64,000 nucleotides of DNA from Algoriphagus sp. Y33. GTDB taxonomy: Bacteria > Bacteroidota > Bacteroidia > Cytophagales > Cyclobacteriaceae. The position numbers and the translations under genes are program-made. How positions within the stretch are numbered: position 1 is the stretch's first letter; each line of letters begins with the position of its first letter. Below are positions 1-8,638 of this stretch, piece by piece. The notes beneath the pieces are model-generated. The model had not been told where the DNA came from. It did no database searches and saw nothing but the letters and a program-made list of their open reading frames with translations. The stretch covers positions 868,001 to 932,000 of the forward strand of contig NZ_CP061947.1 in the NCBI RefSeq assembly GCF_014838715.1. Direction: 5' to 3'.

Positions 1-297
1 GTAAAAATACAGTCTTTCATACACTGATTTTATACGGACTAACAAAAGCTGAATACAAGCAAAAAACAACGAACTGCTAAACCAATGGGAATAGGGTAGA
101 AGGGAGGATGAGGTATCTCTCAATTCCTGCAAAAATTTTAACGTACCCAAAATTAGCAGAACTAAAGAGGTATGTTAATTTCGAATCCTAGTCTTTTTCA
201 TATTATCGCTAGATTATGTTTGTTTTTTTAGACCGATATTTATTGGGCAGTGAGTAAGTTTTTAATTATAATTACTAGGATTTTTAGTTAGACAAAC
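1..297. other. Intergenic, no gene seen
   Basis: No convincing coding region is visible. Around 93-115 there is a stretch (gtagaaggga followed by ggatgaggt) resembling the tail of the short interspersed repeats that are common between 2.5 and 7.1 kb. The last 60 bases before the lipoprotein at 298 are very AT-rich and probably carry its promoter, but I could not assign boxes. Confidence 0.5.
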
Positions 298-1200
298 ATG
301 AAAAACTTTGGGTCTATTCTTTTATTCCTTTTATCTATATCCGCCATTTCATGCAGCCAGTTTCCGGAGCCTTCCCCCGTCAATTATGAGCTGTATGTCT
401 CGGACCGTGATCAGTACCCCAAATTCTCACCTGACGGAGAGCATATCGCCTATTACCATGTCAATTCCCAATTAGCAGACTCGGAGGATTATCCAACGGG
501 GTTGTACATCATCGATAAAAATGGAAATAACAGAAGGTTGGTACTTCGCGGAACCCATCTTAACCCAGCTTGGTCTCCAGACGGTCAGTGGTTGGTATTC
601 TCCACATCAGGAGTGTTGCAGAAGTGTAAAACCGATGGTGACAGCCTTATGACATTTAAAGAGAATGATTTATCACAATACTCTTCCTATTTCTTTCCGG
701 ATTGGATCTCCAATGGGACGGAAATTCTTTTTGATAGGGCTGAAAATATTGCGGGGGAGAGTAATTTGTTGTCGATTAAAAAAGATTTTACAGGTTTAAG
801 ACCAATATTCGGGAATTTTATAGTGGCAGGTAGAGACCCGGAACTAAGCCCTAGTGGGGGTAGACTAGTTTATACAAAAGCTTCTGGCGATTGGGATGGC
901 TGGAGAATTTTTGCGATGGATACGACAGGCGATAATGAGTTAATGTTGACGGAAAACAACAATGATAACCGAAGTCCTACCTGGTCTGCGGATGGCCAAA
1001 TGATAGCTTGGAGTAAGAATGTCAGGATCCATGTTATGGATTCGGATGGAAACAATCAGACTCCATTATCACCTGGGGTTTACCCAAGCTGGTCAGTTCA
1101 GGGTGAAATTGTCTATAGCCATGCAAATCATGATTATTCTAAGGAAGTACTTTATATGATTGATCCTGACGAAAGCAATAGGCGTCAGCTGACCTTTTGA
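298..1200 (+). CDS. TolB-like PD40 beta-propeller lipoprotein
   Basis: The 300-residue product begins with a lipoprotein signal peptide: a charged MKN start, a hydrophobic stretch, then SAISC with the lipidated Cys near residue 19. The mature part repeats the PD40/WD40-like pattern of TolB, with copies such as YPKFSPDGEHIAYY, NPAWSPDGQWLVFS, PELSPSGGRLVYT, SPTWSADGQMIAWS and YPSWSVQGEIVYS, about 45 residues apart. This fits a five- or six-bladed propeller facing the periplasm or cell surface. Such proteins usually bind peptides, glycans or partner proteins rather than catalyse. No neighbour suggests a specific partner; it appears to be a single-gene unit. Confidence 0.8.
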   Translation: MKNFGSILLFLLSISAISCSQFPEPSPVNYELYVSDRDQYPKFSPDGEHIAYYHVNSQLADSEDYPTGLYIIDKNGNNRRLVLRGTHLNPAWSPDGQWLVFSTSGVLQKCKTDGDSLMTFKENDLSQYSSYFFPDWISNGTEILFDRAENIAGESNLLSIKKDFTGLRPIFGNFIVAGRDPELSPSGGRLVYTKASGDWDGWRIFAMDTTGDNELMLTENNNDNRSPTWSADGQMIAWSKNVRIHVMDSDGNNQTPLSPGVYPSWSVQGEIVYSHANHDYSKEVLYMIDPDESNRRQLTF

Positions 1201-1393
1201 CCATATACCCCAATCCTAATGAAAAATCCGCAGTATTTTTTAGTATTCTATAGCTTCTTGATTGGTTGCAGCATGGGGATAATTCCTCCAACTCTTGCAG
1301 TGTGAAGATGTCCATTTGATACTCATCCAGCATGAGCATCATCTCGATTTGAGGCTGTGTCAGATTTTCAGAAATGTATGTGCCTCTTGCCAT
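1139..1393 (-). pseudogene. Possible truncated helix-turn-helix fragment
   Basis: An 84-residue minus-strand frame starts at the ATG at 1393 and ends inside the 3' end of the propeller gene. Its first 40 residues (MARGTYISENLTQPQIEMML, then an IFTLQELEEL stretch) look like genuine protein and vaguely resemble the N-terminal wing-helix of AbiEi-type antitoxins. The rest is not protein-like and overlaps a well-supported gene on the other strand. I read it as the 5' remnant of a lost gene. It could equally be chance. Confidence 0.25.
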
Positions 1394-1528
1394 TATACTT
1401 TGAGTCGGAATAAACCCTAATTATTTGGGTTTATCCTTTATTGAAATATTATTAGAATATAGACTTATATATTAGGAAAGACAAGCTGGGAATGTAAACC
1501 CGAACTTACTGTAGTTCCCAATGAATTA

Positions 1529-1861
1529 GTGTCTAAAGAGGTAGCGGTTTATGATGTGTCATTGCTACAGAATGCAATAAGGTCAGTTTTTAAATTTGCT
1601 TCAGGGTTGTTTTCGATTGATCCATTTTACTATTTCTTGAGGAATTCATGCGAAAGATTTGATCTTGAAGAATCGGTTCTTTCCAAAAATATAAATAGAA
1701 CCTTCAATGATATGTTGAATATGGATTTCTCCAATGTTCAGAAGATCCCTGAAAAAATTGCCTTGCAGCTTATTCAGGAAAGTAAGGATCAAAGAGAAAT
1801 TAGAGTGCAATATGCCAAATATCTTAATTCCATTTTACCCGAAAAATTGCTGGCGGCATGA
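1529..1861 (+). CDS. Small protein of unknown function
   Basis: The 110-residue frame opens at a GTG (1529) and is alpha-helical in composition, with no signal peptide or membrane segment. The same frame stays open upstream to a stop at 1460-1462. Its upstream codons also read like protein (SWECKPEL), so this may be the 3' part of a gene that lost its start. I do not recognise the family. It lies beside the fragment at 1139-1393, and the two may be remains of one locus, which is inference only. Confidence 0.4.
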   Translation: MSKEVAVYDVSLLQNAIRSVFKFASGLFSIDPFYYFLRNSCERFDLEESVLSKNINRTFNDMLNMDFSNVQKIPEKIALQLIQESKDQREIRVQYAKYLNSILPEKLLAA

Positions 1862-2019
1862 TGGGTAAATAGGGATAAATCTATTACGGGATAATAAGAA
1901 TGTTTGGGATTAGTTAAACGGATAAAGAAGTAAATTGATAAATTCGGTCTCACCGAAGATAATCTGGTTCTGCAAACATATGATAATTAGTTGTTTGGGG
2001 TTCGCTAGCCAGAATTGTT

Positions 2020-2571
2020 ATGAGAAAGAATATTACAGGAGTCATATTCGTACTTGGTTTCTATTTCTCTGCTTGTTCGCAGAAAACAATTCCAGATGTC
2101 CAAATTTCTAAGATGGACAACCTTCAATCTGATTCTGTTAATACTTCGGACAACACAGAATTTGAAAACAAAGCTGGACTTAAACCAATTGACAAAACTC
2201 AAAATTCTTATGAAATCAGATTTTATAAAACAGAAGAATTATCCGGAGAAAGAACACTAAAGGTTCTATACTCAACTGATCTTTGTGCTCACGGACACGT
2301 TTTTGTGAAAATCGGAGACGAAGTTATAGCAGACAAAGACAGTTTAGACATGACAGTCAGTGCAACGGCTTTATATTTAATGCGGACTTTAAAAGACAAT
2401 TATAAAAAAGGCTACTACGCAAGTCAATTACTTCCTTGTTGAGGACACTTTATAATAGCAGATGATGAAAATGACTTTGTAAATATTTGTGGCTGCCCAA
2501 GCGGAATTGATTGGACAATTATTCACACAGACGACAATAAAATTAAACCTAGTTTGCACTGCCTGTCCTGA
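2020..2571 (+). pseudogene. Lipoprotein gene interrupted by in-frame TGA
   Basis: The frame from ATG 2020 encodes a lipoprotein signal (lipobox FSAC, Cys near residue 19) and a mature domain up to LLPC, where a TGA occurs at 2440-2442. The same frame continues without a break for about 42 more protein-like residues (FIIADDENDFV, NICGCPSGIDW, TIIHTDD) to a second TGA at 2569. That second stop falls where a dispersed repeat begins. So the gene appears broken twice: a stop inside the domain, at what may originally have been a Cys or Trp codon, and loss of the true C-terminus at the repeat junction. The 140-residue product may still be made. No family recognised. Confidence 0.6.
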
Positions 2572-3275
2572 TGAGCAAGGCGATATCGGAAGATGGGGTG
2601 AGGTAGGAAAGCCAATTGCAAATTGGTAATGATATGAGGATGGAATTACAAATCCCACCCAGTAACCACGAATATTGTGACTACGCCTAGCGTGGGAGCA
2701 AGCCTTAAAAAAGATGCAAATTATTTGGCAGAATTAAAGTTGTAAATGCCCTGGCCAATTTCACAGATCAATGTCAGCACTGTACTGCTGCTGATCGATT
2801 CAATGGCGAATAGATCCACTCCGTAAAATTTATAACTCAGCACTGGAAGATTGAATTTCGGTTGGTTCTTTCCCCATCTGGGCTTAAATCCGGAGAACCT
2901 TTCAATCTAGTGGAAGCACTAGTTTGAAAAATGTTGTCTCACAATCGCCTCCTCTTCTATGGAGAACCTGTCCCGAGGTTTTAATTCCGAGAGTAAGCGA
3001 TTCGTGAAGGAGGATGGGACGAGGTAGAAAAGCCAAGCTAACGAGTCCGCCATATACTGGTTAGGAATAGCCTAATTCAGACCATTCACTGCCAAACTCA
3101 AAATGATGATTGGATCAACGTATGCAGTTTGTGAAATTTATGTAATCAAAAAATTTCTATTGTATCCTACAGGGCTTAAATCCGGAAACCATCAAATACC
3201 TTTTGATTCTGATATCTGAATTATAGTGCTAAACAAGTGCCTTCTCCATGTGGAGGAGGATGGGAGCAGATAGTT
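2566..3275. repeat. Cluster of short interspersed repeats
   Basis: This gene-free stretch holds several imperfect elements that recur elsewhere in the left flank. One is a gatgagc-ggcgatatcgg-gatgggg-tgagg-tagg unit at 2570-2610, related to 6920-6958. Another is the phrase gggcttaaatccgga at about 2880 and 3173, related to 7114. A third is a cgcctcctc/ccttctcc arm with a matching ggaggatggg arm, at 2946-3035 and 3238-3272. The pairing arms suggest REP-like hairpin elements. Between 3276 and 3544 I see no gene. The last part contains a taacacgttggcagtaatt stretch just before the next gene. Confidence 0.5.
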
Positions 3276-3544
3276 CCAGATGCTCAAGGAAATCTGCTTC
3301 CGGGAGTAGTTATTGCTGGCAACATTGGGATTCAGGTGGATCATTTTAAGGGTAAATAATATCAAGTCATAAAGCAATAGTAATTACTTGTAAGCGATAA
3401 ATGTCGGATAACCGTCGGAAATAGAAGGATAAAGGCAAATTATAGTTGGTATTGTCTGTAGAGACATATAAGAAATAACCGCAATTTCGGATATAACACG
3501 TTGGCAGTAATTATAAAAAAGGACCAAAAATAAATCCAAACGTT

Positions 3545-5023
3545 ATGACATCAATTCGAAAATTTTCAATATTGCTTTTTGTAGCAATAACACTATTCGG
3601 TTGCAAAACTGCAAAAATTATTCCCGACAAGCCTGTTACAGGTAATTTGCCAGAACGACCTGAAAGGTTGAGTTCTGAAATTACGATTCCTTTTGAAATC
3701 GATATTAATTCTATCAACGAGTATATAAATCAAAAACTGCCAAGTGGACAGATTGAAAGCGGAAGTGGAAGCTCAGGTAATACGACCAGATTTTCATATC
3801 AGATTTACAGAAATAAACCTGTTGTATTTAGTGCTCAAGGAAATGAATTGATCTTTAAAGTTCCAATTGACATAAGAGCAAGAGGAAGTTATACTGCTTG
3901 TATTGGGTATTGGCACCACGGAAGATGCCGTTCATCACCGATAAGCCCGGGAGTAACTACCACAGAACACGGTGACGCTTCACCCACAGTTGATATAGAA
4001 CTAAGAGTAAAGTTAGCAATACAAGAGGATTACACGATGAAAGCCGAAACGTATCTAAAAGGTAGCCTAAGCGGAAATACGCACCTTCACATAGACTTAA
4101 TTGGTAACCTAATAAGAATAAATATTGATATTAAAGACAAACTAGAGAAACCCCTACAAAAATTTGTAAGAGACTACCAACAAGAGATAGATAAAAAAGT
4201 TGCTGAGTTAGTTCAACAATATGACATCAAAACCGAAGTGAACAAATATTGGGTTCAAGTTGGCCAACCTATGGAACTTGGTGACTTTTGGCTTAAGTCT
4301 GAACCACAAAAAGTTATTTTTGAGAATCTAAATGCAAATGACAATAAACTACGTCTTGCTTTAGGTTTGGCTTCAAAGTTAGAAGTTGTATCTCAAAAAC
4401 CTCCAGACTTCAACAGTCCTTTACCAAACCTTACTCTAAACGAAAATACAGAAGGTCTGTTTAACATATATCTTCCTGCAAGTACTACTTTTAACTCGCT
4501 TGAAGAAATATTAAAAAGAGAAGTCGTTGGGAAAGAATATAATAAAGATGGCGTAAAAATTAAGCTAAATTCCATTGATTTACAAGGAGTAAAGCTAACC
4601 AATACAAGTTTATTATTAATTAAAGCTAATGTTAAAGGAAAAGCAAAATCAAAGAGATTTAAAGGAGATATGTATTTTACTGCACTACCCACAATTGACA
4701 CCACCAACAAGCTTGTTTTTGTTGAGGATTTTAGAATTGAAGCAAATACAAATAGTTTTTTGATTAATAATGGTTTACCATTTTTAATTAACAACTTCTA
4801 TTACAATGACCTCAAAAACATGCTAAAGTATTCATATCAAGAGGACTACTCTAAATATTATGATTTAATAAACGATAAGCTTAAAAATATTGAGATAGAT
4901 AACTTAGTAATTAACGGTACTCTAGAACAACTAATAGTTCCAGGATTTTATATAGACCAAGAAAGTTTAGACTTACTGTTAATCGCAAAAGGGAAGCTAA
5001 CAACAATATTTAAACTAGAATAA
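3545..5023 (+). CDS. DUF4403 family lipoprotein
   Basis: A 492-residue protein with a lipoprotein signal peptide (lipobox LFGC, Cys near residue 20), followed by a long beta-rich domain that I recognise as DUF4403. The opening is EITIPFEIDINSINEYINQK, followed by the conserved IDLIGNLIRINIDIKDKLEKP region and the predicted helix near residue 230. The domain is thought to form elongated lipid-binding-like (TULIP/BPI-like) beta structures, but its biochemical role is unknown. A Cys/His-containing insertion (CIGYWHHGRCRSS) at about residues 119-131 could be metal-binding or disulphide-bonded; that is inference. Base composition is markedly AT-rich compared with the cluster further right. Confidence 0.75.
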   Translation: MTSIRKFSILLFVAITLFGCKTAKIIPDKPVTGNLPERPERLSSEITIPFEIDINSINEYINQKLPSGQIESGSGSSGNTTRFSYQIYRNKPVVFSAQGNELIFKVPIDIRARGSYTACIGYWHHGRCRSSPISPGVTTTEHGDASPTVDIELRVKLAIQEDYTMKAETYLKGSLSGNTHLHIDLIGNLIRINIDIKDKLEKPLQKFVRDYQQEIDKKVAELVQQYDIKTEVNKYWVQVGQPMELGDFWLKSEPQKVIFENLNANDNKLRLALGLASKLEVVSQKPPDFNSPLPNLTLNENTEGLFNIYLPASTTFNSLEEILKREVVGKEYNKDGVKIKLNSIDLQGVKLTNTSLLLIKANVKGKAKSKRFKGDMYFTALPTIDTTNKLVFVEDFRIEANTNSFLINNGLPFLINNFYYNDLKNMLKYSYQEDYSKYYDLINDKLKNIEIDNLVINGTLEQLIVPGFYIDQESLDLLLIAKGKLTTIFKLE

Positions 5024-5068
5024 ATACGGTGCAACATTATGTTTTAGGTAATTATAAATGACAATGAA

Positions 5069-5563
5069 ATGGAAATATTATTTAAAATTTTAATAGGTGT
5101 TTTTGCAGTTATTGGTGTATTATTCTTGGTAATCCTAGTTATATTTTTCTTTCCGACAAATAATGATAACTCAGAAAAAAAATATTGCAATAAAAAAGTA
5201 ATTACTGACACTACTTTACTTTCATTGAAAAACGGAGTTGAAGATTATGATAAATTCAGACAACTTTATTTTACAAATTATATATTTCAGAAAAGTAGAA
5301 CAAAATTCCCTTTAAAGGGTATTCCTGGCAGTATGTGGTCTATGGAAAAATGGACAACTTGCAATTGGAAAACCTTAACTCCATATTATATGGACACAAT
5401 TACCTATGGATTTAGGAAGCCAAATCATTTCAAAGATAGCCCTTATGAAAGAAAGGAAGAAATATTTATGAAATCTGATAGTTCAAGATTAGAATCCGTC
5501 ATAAATTTGACATTCAAATTGGAAACATCAAAATGGTTTTTAACAGAAAGAATTTCAAATTAA
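5069..5563 (+). CDS. Small membrane-anchored protein, unknown
   Basis: The 164-residue product has one strongly hydrophobic segment at residues 4-28 (ILIGVFAVIGVLFLVILVIF) followed by a polar domain of about 130 residues. This suggests a single N-terminal anchor with the domain outside the cytoplasmic membrane. The domain is rich in Trp, Tyr and Lys and matches no family I recognise. It follows the DUF4403 gene by 45 bases and is followed almost immediately by another small membrane protein, so the three may be co-transcribed. Confidence 0.55.
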   Translation: MEILFKILIGVFAVIGVLFLVILVIFFFPTNNDNSEKKYCNKKVITDTTLLSLKNGVEDYDKFRQLYFTNYIFQKSRTKFPLKGIPGSMWSMEKWTTCNWKTLTPYYMDTITYGFRKPNHFKDSPYERKEEIFMKSDSSRLESVINLTFKLETSKWFLTERISN

Positions 5564-5568
5564 AAGAA

Positions 5569-5895
5569 ATGGAACGTAATTTATTTAAGAAGGTATTTGC
5601 TTGGGTAGTGGCAATATTATTTATTGTCTCTGGAACATTTGTTTTTCTATTTGTCTTTAAAGGAGAAATAAATCCCATTTATATTCAATTATATAAAGAC
5701 CATTTTAGTGCAATTGTTGGTCTTCCTGCTGCTGCATTCATTTCTACATTTTTAATCTTGCTATTAAAAATAACAGAAAAGGAAGCGCTTGAATTCAGCG
5801 TTTTACAAGTTACATTCAAAGGAACTTCAGGAGAAATAGTTCTATGGATATTCATATATATGACCATAGTATCTTCTATTAAAATATTATGGTAA
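5569..5895 (+). CDS. Small integral membrane protein, unknown
   Basis: The frame is open from 5533, but a start at 5569 (MERNLFKK) avoids overlap with the upstream gene and places positive residues directly before the first membrane segment. The roughly 108-residue product has two or three hydrophobic segments: VFAWVVAILFIVSGTFVFLF, AIVGLPAAAFISTFLILLL and a final IVLWIFIYMTIVSSIKIL. No catalytic motif or family is recognised. The close coupling with the anchored protein upstream suggests they work together. Confidence 0.5.
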   Translation: MERNLFKKVFAWVVAILFIVSGTFVFLFVFKGEINPIYIQLYKDHFSAIVGLPAAAFISTFLILLLKITEKEALEFSVLQVTFKGTSGEIVLWIFIYMTIVSSIKILW

Positions 5896-5904
5896 AGAAA
5901 ATAA

Positions 5905-6325
5905 CTACCGCTTCCCGAAAGCATTCGGGACGGTGAGGTTCTTATGGGGATTGAGTCGGGATGAATATATCGGTTCATCTGTCCCCATTCTGAAAGATCA
6001 AAGGGAATAAGCCACTCCCTTACCCAAATTTCCACAATTCCTCCTAAATATTGAATTTCCTCTATACTTGGTATGTTTTTCTATCATTTTATTCCTTTTC
6101 TTGCATATAATCTTTTAGTTATTGAAATCTAAGATCCCGAGAAGCGAAGCGATTCGGGAACGACCAACCTACTTCTTACTCTTTATCTCACCTGGAGCAG
6201 ATCCGATCGCCTTTTCCTAAAGGAGAAGGGCCGATGAGGCAGGTAGGCTACACCAACTTTTAGCACACATCCAGGCTTAAATCAACCTCACCCTAACCCT
6301 CTCCTTGAGGAGAGGGCATTAGACT
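5905..6325. repeat. Intergenic repeat elements with hairpins
   Basis: The stretch contains several stem-forming units. TCCCGAA-agca-TTCGGGA lies at 5913-5930. A longer TCCCGA...TCGGGA pair sits at about 6135-6159. The cgccttttcct-aaaggagaagg unit at 6208-6230 has arms matching the 3238, 6873 and 7069 copies. A cctaaccctctcc-ttgaggagaggg unit occupies 6294-6316. There is no protein-like frame. The 5913 hairpin could end transcription of the upstream genes but lacks a clear T-run. Confidence 0.5.
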
Positions 6326-6422
6326 CTGCTATCAATAAAGCATTCACTTCAAATCAGTTTTTTGTTATACTGACTAATAAATGACTTACCCATCAAACCT
6401 CTTTTACGGAGCGTCAATATCC

Positions 6423-6791
6423 ATGCACCAAAAAGCTAGAGAGCTTCGAAAACGCAGTATACCTGCTGAAAGAAAGCTCTGGGAAATCCTCCAAAACAAA
6501 CAGTTAGATGGCCATAAGTTCCGTCGACAACATCCGATACGCCACGGCGCACAAGTTCTTAAGATACATAGCCGATTTCTACTGCCATGAGCTGCGCGGC
6601 TGGTGATAGAACTAGATGGCGAGGTTCATAATGACGATGACCAGCGGGAGCATGACATCAACAGGGATCCGGTCATTAAGGAGTACACAATCCGTATTCT
6701 GAGATTCAAAAACGAAGAGATAATGAACGGGTTACCTAAGGTACTCGAATGTGTACGAAGCTATATGACAAGTATTAAATCAGAATACTGA
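6423..6791 (+). pseudogene. DUF559 nuclease-like pseudogene, two frameshifts
   Basis: DUF559 proteins are small PD-(D/E)XK-fold (Vsr-like) proteins of about 115-130 residues. Here the N-terminal third (ARELRKRSIPAERKLWEIL, then HKFRRQHPIR) reads from 6423. The middle third (RYIADFYCHELR) is in a different frame. The last third (VIELDGEVHNDDDQREHD, then YTIRILRFKNEEIM) returns to the first frame and runs to 6791. Two compensating small indels, one near 6545 and one near 6598, break the gene between the substrate-facing FRRQHP motif and the ELDGEVH acidic motif. No functional copy is visible in the window. Confidence 0.85.
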
Positions 6792-6867
6792 TTGCTAGGC
6801 AGTGATTCAGTTGTTTCCACGACACCATCTCACCTTATGTGGAACACATGCGTTTCATTTTAGCAGT

Positions 6868-7145
6868 GCCGATCGCCTTCTCCTAAATACCTGCCCCGCA
6901 GTATTGCGGGATGACTCGTCCCGATGAGCGCGATATCGGGAAGGGGGTTGGGGTGGGATACAAAAAATACTCTATATCTAATACATGGTATGTTTTTTCT
7001 ATTATTTTATTCCCTTTCTTACACATAATCTCTTTTTTTACTGAAAGCTGTCATTTACCGCTGACTAGCGCCTTCTCCTCAAGGAGAAGGGGGGAAGGAG
7101 GTAGAACATCCATCAGGGCATAAATCCGGAATCCATCAAACACCT
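6868..7145. repeat. Interspersed repeat cluster
   Basis: Three members of the left-flank repeat family are packed here. One is gatcgccttctcct followed by ccccgcagtattgcggga (a stem) and cccgatgagcgcgatatcggga, at 6870-6943. One is a nearly perfect cgccttctcct-caaggagaagg stem at 7070-7091, followed by a ggaggtag tail. The last is gggcataaatccggaatccatcaaa at 7114-7138, which matches 3171-3196. They read as mobile or recombinogenic intergenic elements and are non-coding. Confidence 0.55.
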
Positions 7146-7816
7146 TATTGGTACTAACGGTGTTAATATGCCCTAGACTCACTAAAGAGACTTCCCTAGA
7201 ATATAGAGAGCTAGACCCTGGCAAATCGATCTACAGGATTTGTTTTATGTAACTGCCATGTAACTGAGTTCTTAAAGCCGTGCCTCAAAGGATTGTACAC
7301 TGGGGTTCTTATGTAACTGTCACGGGTATGTATCTGACTTGTCTTTTGAAATCAAGCATGTCACAGGTGTCGACATCCATATTGACGGCAACGGGCATTT
7401 GTCTTTTAAAAATCAAATTGTAAACAGATCAAATCGGATAGTCAGTTAACTACCGTTTTATAGCCCGCCATTTATCCCATACTGCTTAATAAAATAGGAC
7501 CAATAATTGCTTCAAAATCAGCCATTACATTGCCGTTTTCGACTTCACCATATCCGCCGCGGCGGACTCAGTCTCCAAACAGCCTGATTTTCTTGTAATT
7601 AATGGTCTCTTAACGAAACCTAATGCAAGATCCGGGTTTAAGTAGGCCAAAATCAACAGTCTGATTACCCAAGAAACTGAGCTGACAATAATTATCCGGG
7701 TTACTCTTCTGATGGCACAGCCTTTTCTTCTTAACGCTTAACGCTTATAAGCGCTGCGCTATTGTATAACGAGTGGATTCCCCGGTACCTTTTATGCCTT
7801 CAAAAAATTGATCAAT
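7146..7816. other. Long gene-free spacer at end of cluster
   Basis: No protein-like frame is seen. Visible elements are a repeated atgtaactg phrase (7246-7328, three copies), a GC-rich perfect palindrome tccgccgcggcgga at about 7553-7566, and an acgctta/agcgct-rich stretch near 7735-7760. The palindrome AAATTGATCAATTT (7805-7818) overlaps the stop codon of the kinase gene and on the minus strand runs into a short T-tract, so it may be a weak terminator for the long operon. This spacer marks the shift from repeat-rich AT-rich DNA to the GC-richer cluster. Confidence 0.4.
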
Positions 7817-8638
7817 TTAGTTTGACAGAGCATCCATGTTTGTCCTGATATATTTCTCAGTCCAATCTTTTTCCTCTATAGAAACTTTGGTGAATAACCT
7901 TGAAGTCGATACGGGTATTAGCCAATTCCGGATCTGACCAGATGAGGTGTTGGTCAGTTTCATATATTCCTGAAGGTAGAACCTGGCAAACAGCTTCCGG
8001 TACTTGTTGTGAAGTTGAAAGTAGTGGGAGGAGCTTTTAAGGATGGGGGCAGGAACCGGGTGCTCCTGTACCAGTACGGCATGCACCACATCAGCGATCG
8101 GGTTTCCCCTCAGTGCTTCCTGCCAATCCAGAATTATCGGGCCTTTTGCAGAAAATATGATATTCTCTTGATGAAAATCGTTGTGGCAAAGCCTATCGGA
8201 GTCCGGGAGGTCCCGGAATAGTTTGAGTATTGTTTCAGTGGTATCCCTTCCCAAACGGCCCTGGCTGCTCAGAATCGTTTTTTCCATAAACTCCCGCTGG
8301 TTCGGGAAGTCCGTCACCGGAATGCTGTGCATATCTGCCTGCAGCCGGGCAAACTTTTGGGCGTATATTTTGATTTTATGCGGAGCTTTCCTGAGTATGG
8401 CGGTGATAGTTGGCCCCTTGATATGCTCCATCACGATCCCCTCACGGCCTTCAAGCCGGATGAGGTCTTTTACAGCAGGTACCGGCAGTCCATAAGCCAT
8501 GGCCGCCGCGGTATTGGTAGCCTCCCTTTGCACATGCCGGCTACTGATCTCTTTTCTAAACAGCTTTACCAAAGTATCCGGACCATACATGAAAATTTCC
8601 GACTGTTCTCCTGCTGATATCAATTCACCGAGTTTCAT
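7817..8638 (-). CDS. APH-like small-molecule kinase
   Basis: The 273-residue protein carries the aminoglycoside/choline-kinase-type phosphotransferase signature. A catalytic loop HNDFHQENI lies at about residues 149-157 (HxDxxxxN). The metal-binding LDW segment lies about 20 residues later. An N-lobe with VKLFRKE near residue 25 probably provides the ATP-contacting Lys. The family phosphorylates hydroxyls on antibiotics, choline, amino sugars or other small molecules. Its start overlaps the stop of the hydroxylase gene by four bases (ATGA), so the two are translationally coupled. In this context a likely target is a hydroxyl on the product of the FAAL-PKS, or a head group; self-resistance is an alternative. 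The substrate cannot be read from sequence. Confidence 0.8.
   Translation of the reverse strand: MKLGELISAGEQSEIFMYGPDTLVKLFRKEISSRHVQREATNTAAAMAYGLPVPAVKDLIRLEGREGIVMEHIKGPTITAILRKAPHKIKIYAQKFARLQADMHSIPVTDFPNQREFMEKTILSSQGRLGRDTTETILKLFRDLPDSDRLCHNDFHQENIIFSAKGPIILDWQEALRGNPIADVVHAVLVQEHPVPAPILKSSSHYFQLHNKYRKLFARFYLQEYMKLTNTSSGQIRNWLIPVSTSRLFTKVSIEEKDWTEKYIRTNMDALSN

Noticed and set aside
2440-2442. Selenocysteine codon
   Set aside because: No SECIS-like hairpin follows the TGA, and the frame ends in a repeat. A nonsense mutation in a decaying gene is simpler. Kept only as a finding.
2428-2658. 76-residue minus-strand frame past the broken lipoprotein gene
   Set aside because: It covers repeat DNA and the antisense of the decayed gene, with no protein-like features.
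4393-4794. 133-residue minus-strand frame inside the DUF4403 gene
   Set aside because: Opposite a well-supported gene; the composition is that of an antisense shadow.
6911-7123. 70-residue plus-strand frame across the 7-kb repeats
   Set aside because: It consists of repeat units translated by chance and its start lies inside a hairpin element.
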